Of a DNA stretch of 64,000 nt, positions 25,605 to 35,219 are shown one piece after another. The number at the start of each line of letters is the position of its first letter. Position 1 is the stretch's first letter. A program made the position numbers and the translations under genes. The notes beneath the pieces are model-generated. The model searched no databases. It saw only the letters and a program-made list of their open reading frames with translations, and was not told the DNA's origin. Source of the stretch: Lachnospiraceae bacterium AM48-27BH (GTDB lineage Bacteria > Bacillota > Clostridia > Lachnospirales > Lachnospiraceae); the NCBI GenBank assembly GCA_003478355.1, contig QUFC01000014.1, positions 1 to 64,000 of the forward strand, given 5' to 3'.

Positions 25605-27936
25605 GGCCATCCGGCAGGCTAAGGGGGACGGAAAGCCCCATACTGCCCAGGACAGTATCCCTTTTGAGGTGATATACCCGGACGGTATCTGCAAGCTGCC
25701 GGGCAAATCCTATTCCAAAAGCCTTGCTTTTGACGATATAAATTACCAGCTCGCCCAGGCGGATGATAAGACAGCCACCTTTGAAAACCTGTGCGATCTG
25801 TATAACTACTTTGACGCTTCCGTGGGAGTGCAGCTCTCCCTTATCAGCCAGTATGTAGGCCGGGAGGAATTTGAACGCTCCATCGAGATCAGCGACCAGG
25901 GGGACAGCTTTGACAGTATCCGAAAGGAATATGCCCTCATGTTAAAGAACCAGCTCTCCCGTGGGAACAACGGTCTGGTGAAACGCAAATATCTGACACT
26001 CACCATCGAGGCGGAGGACTTAAAGGTAGCCAGGGCAAGGCTCTCCCGGATTGAGACGGATGTACTCAATCTCTTTAAGGTGATCGGTGCAGCCGCAAAA
26101 CCTTTGAACGGCAAAGAACGCCTGCAGGTCCTCCACGGCCTCATGCACCCGGACGGGGAGCCGTTCTCTTTTGAATGGGACTGGCTTCCTAAGACCGGTC
26201 TCTCTGTCAAGGATTATATCGCCCCGTCCTCATTCCAGTTTGGAAACACAAGGATGTTCCGCATGGGGAAGAAACTGGGTGCGGTCTCTTTCCTGCAAAT
26301 CCTGGCACCGGAACTCAATGACCGTATGCTGGCAGATTTCATGGAGGCACAGGACGGCCTCATGGTGACGCTGCATATTCGCAGTATCGACCACAACGAG
26401 GCCATCAAGACCATCAAGAGGAAGATCACCGATCTGGACGCCATGAAGATCGCAGAACAGAAAAAAGCGGTCCGGGCAGGTTATGACATGGATATAATCC
26501 CCTCCGACCTTGCCACTTATGGAGGTGAGGCAAAAAATCTCCTCCGTGATTTGCAGAGCAGAAATGAAAGGATGTTCCTGCTCACATTCCTGGTGGTGAA
26601 CCTTGCGGATACCAGACAGAAACTTGAAAACAATGTGTTCCAGTCGGCAGGCGTGGCTCAGAAATATAACTGTGCCCTGACCCGCCTTGATTTCTGCCAG
26701 GAGCAGGGGCTTATGTCCTCTCTCCCTTTGGGACTGAACCAGGTAAATATCAAGCGGAGCCTCACCACTTCCAGCACCGCCATCTTCGTACCGTTCACCA
26801 CCCAGGAACTTTTCCAGGGCGGCGAGGCGTTGTACTATGGGCTCAACGCTCTTTCCGGCAACATGATTATGGCGGACCGAAAGCAGCTTAAAAATCCCAA
26901 CGGCCTTATCTTAGGTACACCGGGCAGCGGCAAGTCCTTCTCCGCTAAGAGGGAGATTACCAATGTATTCCTGGTGGCAAGTAAGAAAGATACTATCATC
27001 ATCTGTGACCCGGAGGCAGAATACGCTCCCCTGGTGAACCGCCTGGGCGGGCAGGTGGTGAAGATTTCCCCTACCAGCAAAGACTATGTGAACCCTATGG
27101 ATTTGAACCTGAACTACTCCGAGGATGAAAGCCCCCTGGCCTTAAAGAGTGACTTCATCCTTTCCCTCTGCGAACTGATCGTGGGAGGCAAGGATGGATT
27201 GCAGCCCATTGAAAAGACCATCATTGACCGGGCTGTTACCACCGTGTACCGTGGGTATCTGGCTGACCCCAGACCGGAAAATATGCCTGTCCTCGGCAAT
27301 CTCTATGAGGAAATCCAGAGACAGCCGGAGCTGGAGGCTGCCCGTATCGCCGCCGCCCTGGAGCTCTATGTGACAGGCAGCCTTAACATTTTCAACCACC
27401 GCACCAATGTGGATATTCAGAACCGCCTTGTGTGCTTTGACATTAAGGAACTGGGGAAACAGCTTAAAAAGCTGGGTATGCTCATCATCCAGGACCAGGT
27501 CTGGGGCAGAGTCACCGAAAACCGGGAACTGCACGCCAACACCTGGTTCTACTGCGACGAGTTCCATCTGCTCTTAAAGGAGGAACAGACCGCCGCCTAC
27601 TCCGTGGAGATCTGGAAACGCTTTCGTAAATGGGGCGGTATCCCCACGGGTATCACCCAGAACATTAAGGATTTGCTAGCAAGCCGTGAGATCGAGAACA
27701 TTTTTGAGAACTCGGACTTTGTGTATATGTTAAACCAGGCAGCCGGCGACCGGGAAATCCTTGCAAAGAAACTGGGTATCTCCCCGCAGCAGCTCTCCTA
27801 TGTGACCCATTCGGGACCCGGCGAGGGGCTGATCTTCTATGGAAACGTGATCTTACCTTTCGTGGACCGGTTCCCGCAGGATACGGAGCTGTACCGCATT
27901 ATGACGACAAAGCCGGAGGAAGTAATTGACCCATAA
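25537..27936 (+). CDS. VirB4-like transfer ATPase
   Basis: A 799-residue ATPase that energises channel assembly and DNA transfer. Walker A GTPGSGKS is at about 460 and Walker B FYCDEFHLLL at about 670. The N-terminal half is the CagE/TrbE-type domain. It starts with TTG at 25537, with GGAGGTG eight bases upstream inside prgI. Length fits the CD1110-like VirB4 group. Confidence 0.93.
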   Translation: MSRTEKTAGKVKLTAREKKAVDKAIRQAKGDGKPHTAQDSIPFEVIYPDGICKLPGKSYSKSLAFDDINYQLAQADDKTATFENLCDLYNYFDASVGVQLSLISQYVGREEFERSIEISDQGDSFDSIRKEYALMLKNQLSRGNNGLVKRKYLTLTIEAEDLKVARARLSRIETDVLNLFKVIGAAAKPLNGKERLQVLHGLMHPDGEPFSFEWDWLPKTGLSVKDYIAPSSFQFGNTRMFRMGKKLGAVSFLQILAPELNDRMLADFMEAQDGLMVTLHIRSIDHNEAIKTIKRKITDLDAMKIAEQKKAVRAGYDMDIIPSDLATYGGEAKNLLRDLQSRNERMFLLTFLVVNLADTRQKLENNVFQSAGVAQKYNCALTRLDFCQEQGLMSSLPLGLNQVNIKRSLTTSSTAIFVPFTTQELFQGGEALYYGLNALSGNMIMADRKQLKNPNGLILGTPGSGKSFSAKREITNVFLVASKKDTIIICDPEAEYAPLVNRLGGQVVKISPTSKDYVNPMDLNLNYSEDESPLALKSDFILSLCELIVGGKDGLQPIEKTIIDRAVTTVYRGYLADPRPENMPVLGNLYEEIQRQPELEAARIAAALELYVTGSLNIFNHRTNVDIQNRLVCFDIKELGKQLKKLGMLIIQDQVWGRVTENRELHANTWFYCDEFHLLLKEEQTAAYSVEIWKRFRKWGGIPTGITQNIKDLLASREIENIFENSDFVYMLNQAAGDREILAKKLGISPQQLSYVTHSGPGEGLIFYGNVILPFVDRFPQDTELYRIMTTKPEEVIDP

Positions 27937-27996
27937 CTCATGCTATGATTTATAAATGAAAGGTGGTATAATATTTTATAAATTGGAGGTGGCAGA

Positions 27997-28437
27997 ATGA
28001 CTGTTGAAAATTGGATTGAATTATTAGTCCCTATAATAGGAATAGTGGTTGCGGCGGTATCCGCAGGATTGACATACTATTTTGCTAAGAAACAACAAAT
28101 TGCAGCAGACGAAAGCCGCCTCAAAGAGAAATACTATTTGAATTACATTGAAGCTGTCAGCAATATTGTAGTTTCCGATAACTCGGAAAGTGCACGAGAT
28201 CAGTTGGCAGACGCCCAAAACCAACTTCTTTTGATTGGAAGTGCCGAAGTAGTAAGTGATCTGATGATTTTTCATGACTATGTTAAGCCATCAAATTCTA
28301 AAAATTTTGTATCCGAAAAGCATGATAAGCTTTTGACAAATTTGTTAAAGAGCATGAGAAAAGATTTGTATAAGAGCAAAAAAGTCAATGAAGATTATCC
28401 CTTAATCCATTTAACAGGGAAATCACCTAAAAGATAA
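27997..28437 (+). CDS. Membrane-anchored protein of unknown function, cargo in the transfer operon
   Basis: A 146-residue protein with one N-terminal transmembrane helix (LLVPIIGIVVAAVSAGLTYYF, shown in part, about 9-29) and a charged, helical cytosolic part. I do not recognise the family. Its AT-rich coding sequence contrasts with the GC-rich transfer genes around it, so it was probably acquired separately. GGAGGTGG precedes the start and a weak hairpin follows the stop. Membrane anchoring at the cytosolic face would suit entry exclusion or defence, but this is only a guess. Confidence 0.65.
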   Translation: MTVENWIELLVPIIGIVVAAVSAGLTYYFAKKQQIAADESRLKEKYYLNYIEAVSNIVVSDNSESARDQLADAQNQLLLIGSAEVVSDLMIFHDYVKPSNSKNFVSEKHDKLLTNLLKSMRKDLYKSKKVNEDYPLIHLTGKSPKR

Positions 28438-28508
28438 TAATCTTTTGAGTAAGCGTTGCTGAAAATTCAGTAGCGCTTTTCTTATGCCCAAAATTAGGAG
28501 GTGAAACT

Positions 28509-29540
28509 ATATCTACAAACAAATTAACCCATTTAAGCCTGTTCTCCGGTATCGGCGGCCTGGACCTAGCGGCGGAGGCTGCCGGCTTTGAAACCGTCTG
28601 CCAGTGTGAATGGGCGGATTATCCCTACGCCGTTTTAGAAAAGCACTGGCCGGACGTTCCAAAATTCAGGGATATAACGACTTTGACAAAGGAGGCATTT
28701 TTTGAAAAAACAGGACTTGAAACCGTCACGGTCATCTCCGGGGGCTTTCCCTGCCAGCCTTTCTCCACCGCAGGAAAACAGAAAGGCTTTGAGGATGAAC
28801 GCTACTTATGGCCGGAGATGTGCCGGGTTATTACAGAACTTAAGCCCCGTTTCGTGCTTGGGGAAAATGTTGCTGGCTTCATCAATATGGGGCTCGACAA
28901 AACGATCTTTGACCTGGCAAAAGCGGGATACGCTGTTCTCCCATTCGTATTTCCGGCTTGCGGTGTCGGCGCATGGCATGAGCGCCAGCGAACTTTTATC
29001 ATCGCGGCTGATGTTTCCTACGCCCCTTGCCTCCGACAAGGGAACCGTAAAGGACGCCCAAAGCCTGGATGTGTACCTGTCGGACAATGGGATTTTCCGC
29101 AAGAAGAACAAAAGCGGGGCAATCTGGAGCCTGCCCCTGTCGGCTGCGGTGTTCTACCTGACGCCGGTAGCCTCGGACGGGTTCCGCTCTACCCTGAAAC
29201 CATCTGCCTACGACCCGAAAAAGAAGAACGGGAACCTGGCAGCCCAGGTGATCTTCCAGGAAAATCCCCTCTCGGACAAGGCGGCCTTAAACCCGGACTG
29301 GGTGGAATGGCTTATGGGCTTCCCGAAAGGATGGACGGAGCTGTCCTCTGGGACAGGGAGCCGGAGGGAGTGCCCCGCATAACGGAGCAGACCAAAGACC
29401 GGGCACTCCGCTTAAAGACCCTGGGGAATGCGGTCTGCCCTCCCCAGGCGTATCCGATCTTTCACTTTATGGCGGAGATACTGACCGGCAGGTGTAAAGA
29501 ACATTGTATCTGGGAGGTGATGGAACATGAAACAGTATAA
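28509..29540 (+). CDS. DNA (cytosine-5-)-methyltransferase
   Basis: A C5-cytosine methyltransferase of about 343 residues. Motif I is LFSGIGGLDLA, motif IV GGFPCQPFS with the catalytic Cys, motif VI GENVAGF, motif VIII ERQRTF and motif X TLGNAVCPPQAYPIF. An AGGAGG is followed seven bases later by ATA TCT ACA, so the natural start codon appears to be ATA (perhaps a mutated ATG); the next usable in-frame start is TTG at 28683, which would lose motif I. A second frame (about 29010-29350) also reads like a methyltransferase C-terminus. It probably protects the element from recipient restriction. It overlaps the next gene by 14 bases. Confidence 0.8.
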   Translation: MSTNKLTHLSLFSGIGGLDLAAEAAGFETVCQCEWADYPYAVLEKHWPDVPKFRDITTLTKEAFFEKTGLETVTVISGGFPCQPFSTAGKQKGFEDERYLWPEMCRVITELKPRFVLGENVAGFINMGLDKTIFDLAKAGYAVLPFVFPACGVGAWHERQRTFIIAADVSYAPCLRQGNRKGRPKPGCVPVGQWDFPQEEQKRGNLEPAPVGCGVLPDAGSLGRVPLYPETICLRPEKEEREPGSPGDLPGKSPLGQGGLKPGLGGMAYGLPERMDGAVLWDREPEGVPRITEQTKDRALRLKTLGNAVCPPQAYPIFHFMAEILTGRCKEHCIWEVMEHETV

Positions 29541-31423
29541 GCCCCGTGACAAGGTGACCCAGAAGATCACCCGTGAGGGTGCAGTCGAAGAAAACCAGAC
29601 CACGGGCAAAAGCGAAAATATCAGCGGCAAAGAAAAGGAGGCGGATTTTTCCGGGAGGCTTCATTTTACCGAGGAAGATCGTGCCATGCCGGAACTGGAC
29701 CGCTATATCCGCAAAGCGGAACAGGCGGCAGATAAAGCAGAGGCAGCCAGGGAGCGTATCCCAAAGAAGAAAAAGCTGACTCGTGAACGACTCTATGATG
29801 AGGCAAAAAGCAAAGGCAAAACGAAACTCCGGTTTAAGGAAGTGGAAAAGCCCATGTCGGAAGTCGAAAAGACAAACCCTGTTTCCCGTCCGGCTTCCCT
29901 GGCAGGCCGCATGATAACCGGCAAAGCCCACGGCAAAATCCATGAAGTGGAAAAAGAAAATTCCGGTGTGGAGGCTGGGCATAGTATCGAGCGGACCGGT
30001 GAGCGTGCTCTTTCCAAAAGTTCCGGCATGGCAAAGACCGCTCTCCGCAACCACCGTCTGAAACCCTACCGGGAGGCTGCCAAAGCGGAACGGGCACTCC
30101 ATAAAGCCAATGTGAATTTCCAGTATCACAAGGCCCTGTCGGAGAACCCAAGCCTTTCCTCCAACCCGCTCTCCCGGTTCCTGCAGAAACAGAAGATCAA
30201 ACATAATTACACTAAGGATGTGAAAAACGCTGGCAAAGCAGCCGGAAAACCGGGCAGGCGGCAGACGCCGCTACAAAGAAAACCGCCCAGGCCGGAGAAA
30301 AAGGAGCCCGTTTTATTGCAAGGCATTGGAAAGGGGCGCTCCTGGTTCTGGCGATCGGGCTTCTTATCCTGGTCCTGGCCGGCGGCATTTCCTCCTGCAC
30401 CAATATGGTGATCGGCGGCCTGGGTGCTGTCACCGCCACCTCTTACCCATCAGAAGAACAGGATATGAAAGAGGTGGAGGCGGCTTACACCGCTATGGAA
30501 CAGGATTTACAGTATGAGCTTGATAACTATGAAAGCCTGAACCCAGGATATGACGAGTACCGTTTTGATCTGGACGGTATCCACCATGACCCTCACGAAC
30601 TGGCGGCTTATCTTTCCGCTTACTTTGGCGGGGCCTACACCCCGGCGTCTGCACAAGGGCAACTCCAAACAGTTTTTGAACTGCAGTATGAGCTTACCGA
30701 AACGGAAACGGAGGAAATCCGCTACCGCACCGAAACAAGGATGGACACCTGGACGGATGAGGATGGAAATACCCATACCGATACTTACGAGGTGGAAGTC
30801 CCCTATACCTACTACATTATGACCGTGACCTTAAAAAACCACGGCCTTTTTCATGTAGCAGAGGAAACCCTCACCGCAGAGCAGCTTGAACTCTACCAGG
30901 CTTACCGGGACACCAGCGGAAATATGCCCCTGCTTTTTGGCGGCGGTTCTTTCGACACCAGCCCCTCCACCGATCTAAGCGGCGTGGAGTTTGTAAACGG
31001 CACCCGTCCGGGCAATCAGGAAATCATTGATCTGGCAAAAGCCAGGTGGGAAATGTAGGCGGACAGCCTTACTGGTCCTGGTATGGATTTGACAGCCGTG
31101 TGGAATGGTGTGCCTGTTTTGTTTCCTGGTGTATCAACCAGGCAGGATACAGCGAGCCGAGGTTCGCTGCCTGTGCCTCCCAGGGCGTTCCCTGGTTCAA
31201 GGAACACGGGCAATGGGCGGCTGGAAACTACACGGATGTAGCCCCCGGTGATGTGATCTTCTTCGACTGGGATGGCGGCGGTTCCGACCATGTAGGTCTT
31301 GTGATCGGAACAGACGGGACCAATGTTTATACCGTGGAGGGCAACAGCGGCGACGCCTGCAAGATCAAGAGTTACCCTCTTAACAGCCAGTATATCCACG
31401 GCTACGGTCTGATGAACTGGTAA
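29527..31423 (+). CDS. CD1108-type peptidoglycan hydrolase of the mating channel (frameshifted twice)
   Basis: About 632 residues after two one-base repairs: an A added at 30246-30249 and a C at 31042-31043. It has a basic, coiled N-terminal cytosolic region, one transmembrane helix (about 265-285, read in the repaired frame), an extracellular spacer and a C-terminal CHAP/NlpC-type domain. The catalytic Cys is in VEWCACFVSWC and the His in GSDHVGLV. Such proteins locally open the cell wall for the conjugation channel. Its place between VirB4 and DUF4315 genes is the normal one, here with two cargo genes inserted. Confidence 0.85.
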
Positions 31424-31448
31424 CAAATTTCAGAAAGGATGATATTTT

Positions 31449-31703
31449 ATGGCGACGATTGAGAAATACAGAAGTGAGATTGAAAAGGCGAAAGCCAAGA
31501 TCGGCGAACTGCAGAAAAAGGTTCGTGACCTGGAGCAGAAGATCGCCGAGGAAGAAAACCTGGAGATTGTCCGCATGGTTAAGGCAGTCAAGATGGACCG
31601 TGGAGAGCTGTCTGCTTTCCTGAAAGCCTATGCAAGCGGTGAGATCACCCTGCCGGAGGGGGATTACTCCGGGGATACGGAGGAAACCGAAGATGAAGAA
31701 TAA
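31449..31703 (+). CDS. DUF4315-family protein
   Basis: An 84-residue coiled-coil protein (about 1-45, heptad-like EKAKAKIGELQKKVRDLEQK) with an acidic tail. It is found regularly between the C40/CHAP peptidase and DUF4366 genes of Tn1549/CTn-like elements. Function unknown. Its end overlaps the DUF4366 start by 11 bases, implying translational coupling. Confidence 0.8.
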   Translation: MATIEKYRSEIEKAKAKIGELQKKVRDLEQKIAEEENLEIVRMVKAVKMDRGELSAFLKAYASGEITLPEGDYSGDTEETEDEE

Positions 31704-32409
31704 GAGATTTTTCAGGAAGTTCCTGGTACTGGCAGCCGTTATGTTCTCCATGACGGCTTTTTCTGTGACCGCCTACGCCGGAGGTGGAGAGGCGGTAGAA
31801 CCCCCGCCTGCAGAAACACCCCCGCCGCAAACGGAAACCACACCGGAGCCCGTCCCTCTCACCCCGGAGGGCAATCTGTCCCTGGTAGATGATATAGAGT
31901 CGGCTGGCAGTGAGGATAAACAGTTTATCACCGTTACCAGCAAAAGCGGCAATACCTTTTACATTATCATTGACCGGGCGGCGGATGGAAAAAATACGGT
32001 CCACTTTTTGAACCAGGTGGATGAGGCGGACCTGCTGGCTCTCACCGAGGGCAAAGAACCGCAGACACAACCGGCAGTCTGCACCTGTGCAGAAAAATGC
32101 GAGGCCAGCAGCGTGAAGATGGACTGTGAAGTCTGCAAGAATGACCGTTCCGGCTGTGTAGGCAAGGAACCGGCAGCCGAAGAACCTAAGGAGGAACCCA
32201 AAGAAAAAGGAGGGCTTAATCCTGCCCTCATCCTCCTGCCCCTGCTTCTGATCGGCGGAGGCGGTGCGTTCTATTACTTCAAGTTCATAAAGGATAAGTC
32301 CTCCACCAAAGGGAACGATGATCTGGGGGAATATGACTTTGAGGATGAATATGAGGATACCGAGGTTGAGTATCTGGACGACACACCAAAGGAGGATGAA
32401 AGCGTATGA
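31693..32409 (+). CDS. DUF4366-family surface protein (CD1107-like)
   Basis: A 238-residue exported protein with a signal peptide (about 1-27, ending TAYAGG), a proline-rich stretch, a DUF4366 domain (KQFITVTSKSGNTFYIIIDR), a cysteine-rich part (CTCAEKC and CEVC), a transmembrane helix near 185-205 and an acidic cytosolic tail. It is probably a surface part of the mating apparatus. The ATG at 31693 lies in the overlap with DUF4315. Confidence 0.83.
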   Translation: MKNKRFFRKFLVLAAVMFSMTAFSVTAYAGGGEAVEPPPAETPPPQTETTPEPVPLTPEGNLSLVDDIESAGSEDKQFITVTSKSGNTFYIIIDRAADGKNTVHFLNQVDEADLLALTEGKEPQTQPAVCTCAEKCEASSVKMDCEVCKNDRSGCVGKEPAAEEPKEEPKEKGGLNPALILLPLLLIGGGGAFYYFKFIKDKSSTKGNDDLGEYDFEDEYEDTEVEYLDDTPKEDESV

Positions 32410-34495
32410 AACTGATTATCGCTGAAAAACCCAGTGTAGCGGCGGCTTATGCCGCTGCCCTGGGTGCAAAGAATAAGAAAGACGGATACCTGGAGGGGAA
32501 CGGTTGTCTGGTGACCTGGTGTATCGGGCACCTGGTATCCCTTGCAGAGGCCGGAGCCTATGAGGAACGCTATAAGAAATGGAACTATGAGGACCTGCCT
32601 ATCCTGCCGGAAGTCTGGCAGCATGTGGTATCCCCCGGAAAGGAAAAGCAGTTTTCCATCGTAAAGTCCCTGATGGAGCGCCCGGACGTGACGGAGCTGG
32701 TGAACGGCTGTGACGCCGGGCGTGAGGGAGAACTGATCTTCCGTCTGGCGGTGGAAATGGCCGGCTGCACAAAACCTGTCTGGCGGCTCTGGATTTCCTC
32801 TATGGAGGATACGGCTATCCGGGAGGGCTTTTCCCACCTGGAGCCGGGCAGCCGCTATGAACCGCTGTACCATTCGGCCCTGTGCCGTTCTAAGGCGGAC
32901 TGGCTGATCGGTATTAACGCCACCCGTCTTTTTTCGGTCCTCTACCATAAAACCCTGAATGTGGGACGGGTACAGACACCTACCCTGGCAATGCTGGCAG
33001 AGCGTGACGGAAAGATTATGCTCTTTCAGAAAAAGAAATACTACCATGTACGCCTTTCCCTTAATGGCCTGGAGGCAGTAAGCGACAGGGTGGACGAAAA
33101 AGAAAAAGCGGTATCCATGCAGACGGCTTGCCAGAACGGGCAGGCCGTTTGTGTTTCCCTGGAACGGGAGAAAAAGACGGTAAAACCGCCAAAACTTTAT
33201 GACCTCACCACCTTACAGAGAGAGGCCAACCGCCTCTTTGGGTTTACCGCCAAAGAGACCCTGGACTACGCCCAGGCGCTCTATGAGAAAAAGCTGCTGA
33301 CCTATCCGAGGACGGACAGCCGGTATCTCACCGGGGATATGGCGGAGACTGTTTCTGCGGTTGCCAGACTGGCTGCAGGGCTGCCCCTGTTTTCCGCCGT
33401 TGGTGGATTTACTCCTGATGTGGCGGCGGTGATCTCCGATAAGGTGTATCCGACCACCACGCCATCATCCCTACTTTGGAGCTGGCAAAGCAGGAGGTAT
33501 CCTTACTCCCTGCCGGGGAGCGGAACCTGTTTATCCTGGTCTGCTGCAAACTTCTTTGTGCATTGGCAGCACCCCATGTATATGAGACCGTTTCGGCGGT
33601 GTTCACCTGTGGGGAGCATACCTTTACTGCCAAAGGCAAAGAAGTTGTTTCTCAGGGATGGAAAGAGATCGAACGGCTATTCCGTTCCTCTCTGAAAGAG
33701 AAACCAGAGGATGATCTGGAAGATGTGGCAACTCTCCCGGCACTCTCCCAGGGGCAGATATTCGACCATGTGGCCGCCACGATAACGGAGCATTTCACCA
33801 CGCCGCCCAAACCTTATACGGAGGATACCCTGCTGTCTGCTATGGAGCACGCAGGAACAGAGGATATGCCGGATGATGTGGAGCGGAAAGGGCTTGGCAC
33901 ACCTGCCACCAGGGCCTCCATCATTGAAAAGCTGGTGTCCTCCGGTTTTGTGGAGCGTAAGGGCAAGAACCTTATCCCTACCAGGAACGGTATCAATCTG
34001 GTAACGGTCCTCCCGGAAGTCCTGACCTCGCCCCAACTCACCGCTGACTGGGAGAATAAGCTGTCCTTAGTGGCAAAGGGAGAACTTTCCCCGGAAACAT
34101 TCATGGAGGGGATTGAAAGCATGGCAAAAGAACTGATCGCCCGCTACTCCCATATCTCCGAGGACAAGCAAAAGCTGTTTGCCCCGCAGAAAGAGTCTGT
34201 GGGTGTCTGTCCCCGCTGCGGCCAGCCAGTCTTTGAGGGAAAGAAGAATTTTTACTGCGGAGACCGGGGCTGCGGCTTTGTTCTGTGGAAGAATGACCGT
34301 TTCTGGACTTCCCGCAGAAAAGAGCTGACAAAGAAGATGGCCGCCGATCTGCTCTCTAAAGGGAAAACCAAAGTCAAGGGGCTCTATTCCGAAAAGAAAG
34401 ATACCACCTATGACGCGGTTATCGTGATGGAGGATACAGGCGGGAAGTATATCAACTTTAAGACCGAGTTCACCAAAGGGAAAGGAGGCCGCTAA
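32406..34495 (+). CDS. topB: DNA topoisomerase III of element B (frameshifted near 33449)
   Basis: A type IA topoisomerase of about 696 residues. The TOPRIM domain opens MKLIIAEKPSVAAAY and has the acidic triad in GCDAGREGELIF. The catalytic Tyr is near 300 in TYPRTDSRYL. The frame breaks in GATAAGGTGTATCCGAC; restoring the conserved SDHHAIIPT requires one added T (or removal of two bases). A C-terminal zinc ribbon (CPRCGQPVF, CGDRGC) is present. It probably resolves single strands during transfer or replication of the element. It starts within the end of the DUF4366 gene. Confidence 0.87.
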
Positions 34496-35205
34496 TGCAG
34501 GATAATTCCTCTGATTATATTTTCAAGGCGTATATCACCAACACGGCTGCCTATGACAGCGGAGAACGTGACAATGCCGGAACCTGGCTCTATTTCCCGG
34601 CAAATGCAGAGGAAATCACCGCTGCCTTTACAGAGATTGGACTGCCGATCTCTGCCACGCCGGATATGTATTTCTTTGATGATTATGTCTCGAATGTACC
34701 AGGGCTTAGGCTGGCTCTCCCCATGTACGCCCATGTGGATGATCTGGCAATGCTGGCACAGGAACTTTCCGATCTGCCCGACCATGAATTTAACAAGCTG
34801 ATGGCCGTCCAGGAAACACCCCTGCGGCTGACGGACTTTGAGCAGTTCAAAGAGTATCCCCACAACTTTGATTATTTCATCCTCATTCCGGGGATGAACA
34901 GTGATGAGGCTCTGGGACGCTACCAGCTCTATGAGAGCGGCATGGTAGAAATGCCGGAGGTGTGGAAAGCCGGCATTGACCCGGAGGCTTTCGGTCGCAA
35001 AGTCCGGGAACAGGACAACGGATATTTCACGGATAAGGGGTATGTCCTCTTATCCGGGGATGAATGGGAGCGGGAAAAACCTACGGTGAAACAGGACAAG
35101 GAGGTCAAACCCTCCGTCAAGGATTTTTTGAAACAGGCAAAGAAAGAATGTGCCGCCCGTGAGGTGCTGCCGCCAAAAGCAGACAAACACGGGCCGGAAC
35201 TGTAA
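34495..35205 (+). CDS. ArdA-like antirestriction protein
   Basis: A 236-residue very acidic protein whose first 165 residues have the ArdA fold signature (KAYITNTAAYDSGERDNAGT and EELSDLPDHEF-like segments). ArdA proteins mimic DNA and block type I restriction enzymes, which helps the element enter new hosts. A short basic C-terminal extension (VKPSVKDFLKQAKKE) recurs in the next gene. Its start overlaps the topB stop. Confidence 0.75.
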   Translation: MQDNSSDYIFKAYITNTAAYDSGERDNAGTWLYFPANAEEITAAFTEIGLPISATPDMYFFDDYVSNVPGLRLALPMYAHVDDLAMLAQELSDLPDHEFNKLMAVQETPLRLTDFEQFKEYPHNFDYFILIPGMNSDEALGRYQLYESGMVEMPEVWKAGIDPEAFGRKVREQDNGYFTDKGYVLLSGDEWEREKPTVKQDKEVKPSVKDFLKQAKKECAAREVLPPKADKHGPEL

Positions 35206-35219
35206 GGAGGTGCAATTAT

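Noticed and set aside
28702..29382. An independent 226-residue gene overlapping dcm
   Set aside because: Its first half is only the shadow of the methyltransferase catalytic domain and there is no ribosome site. The second half is treated as a finding instead.
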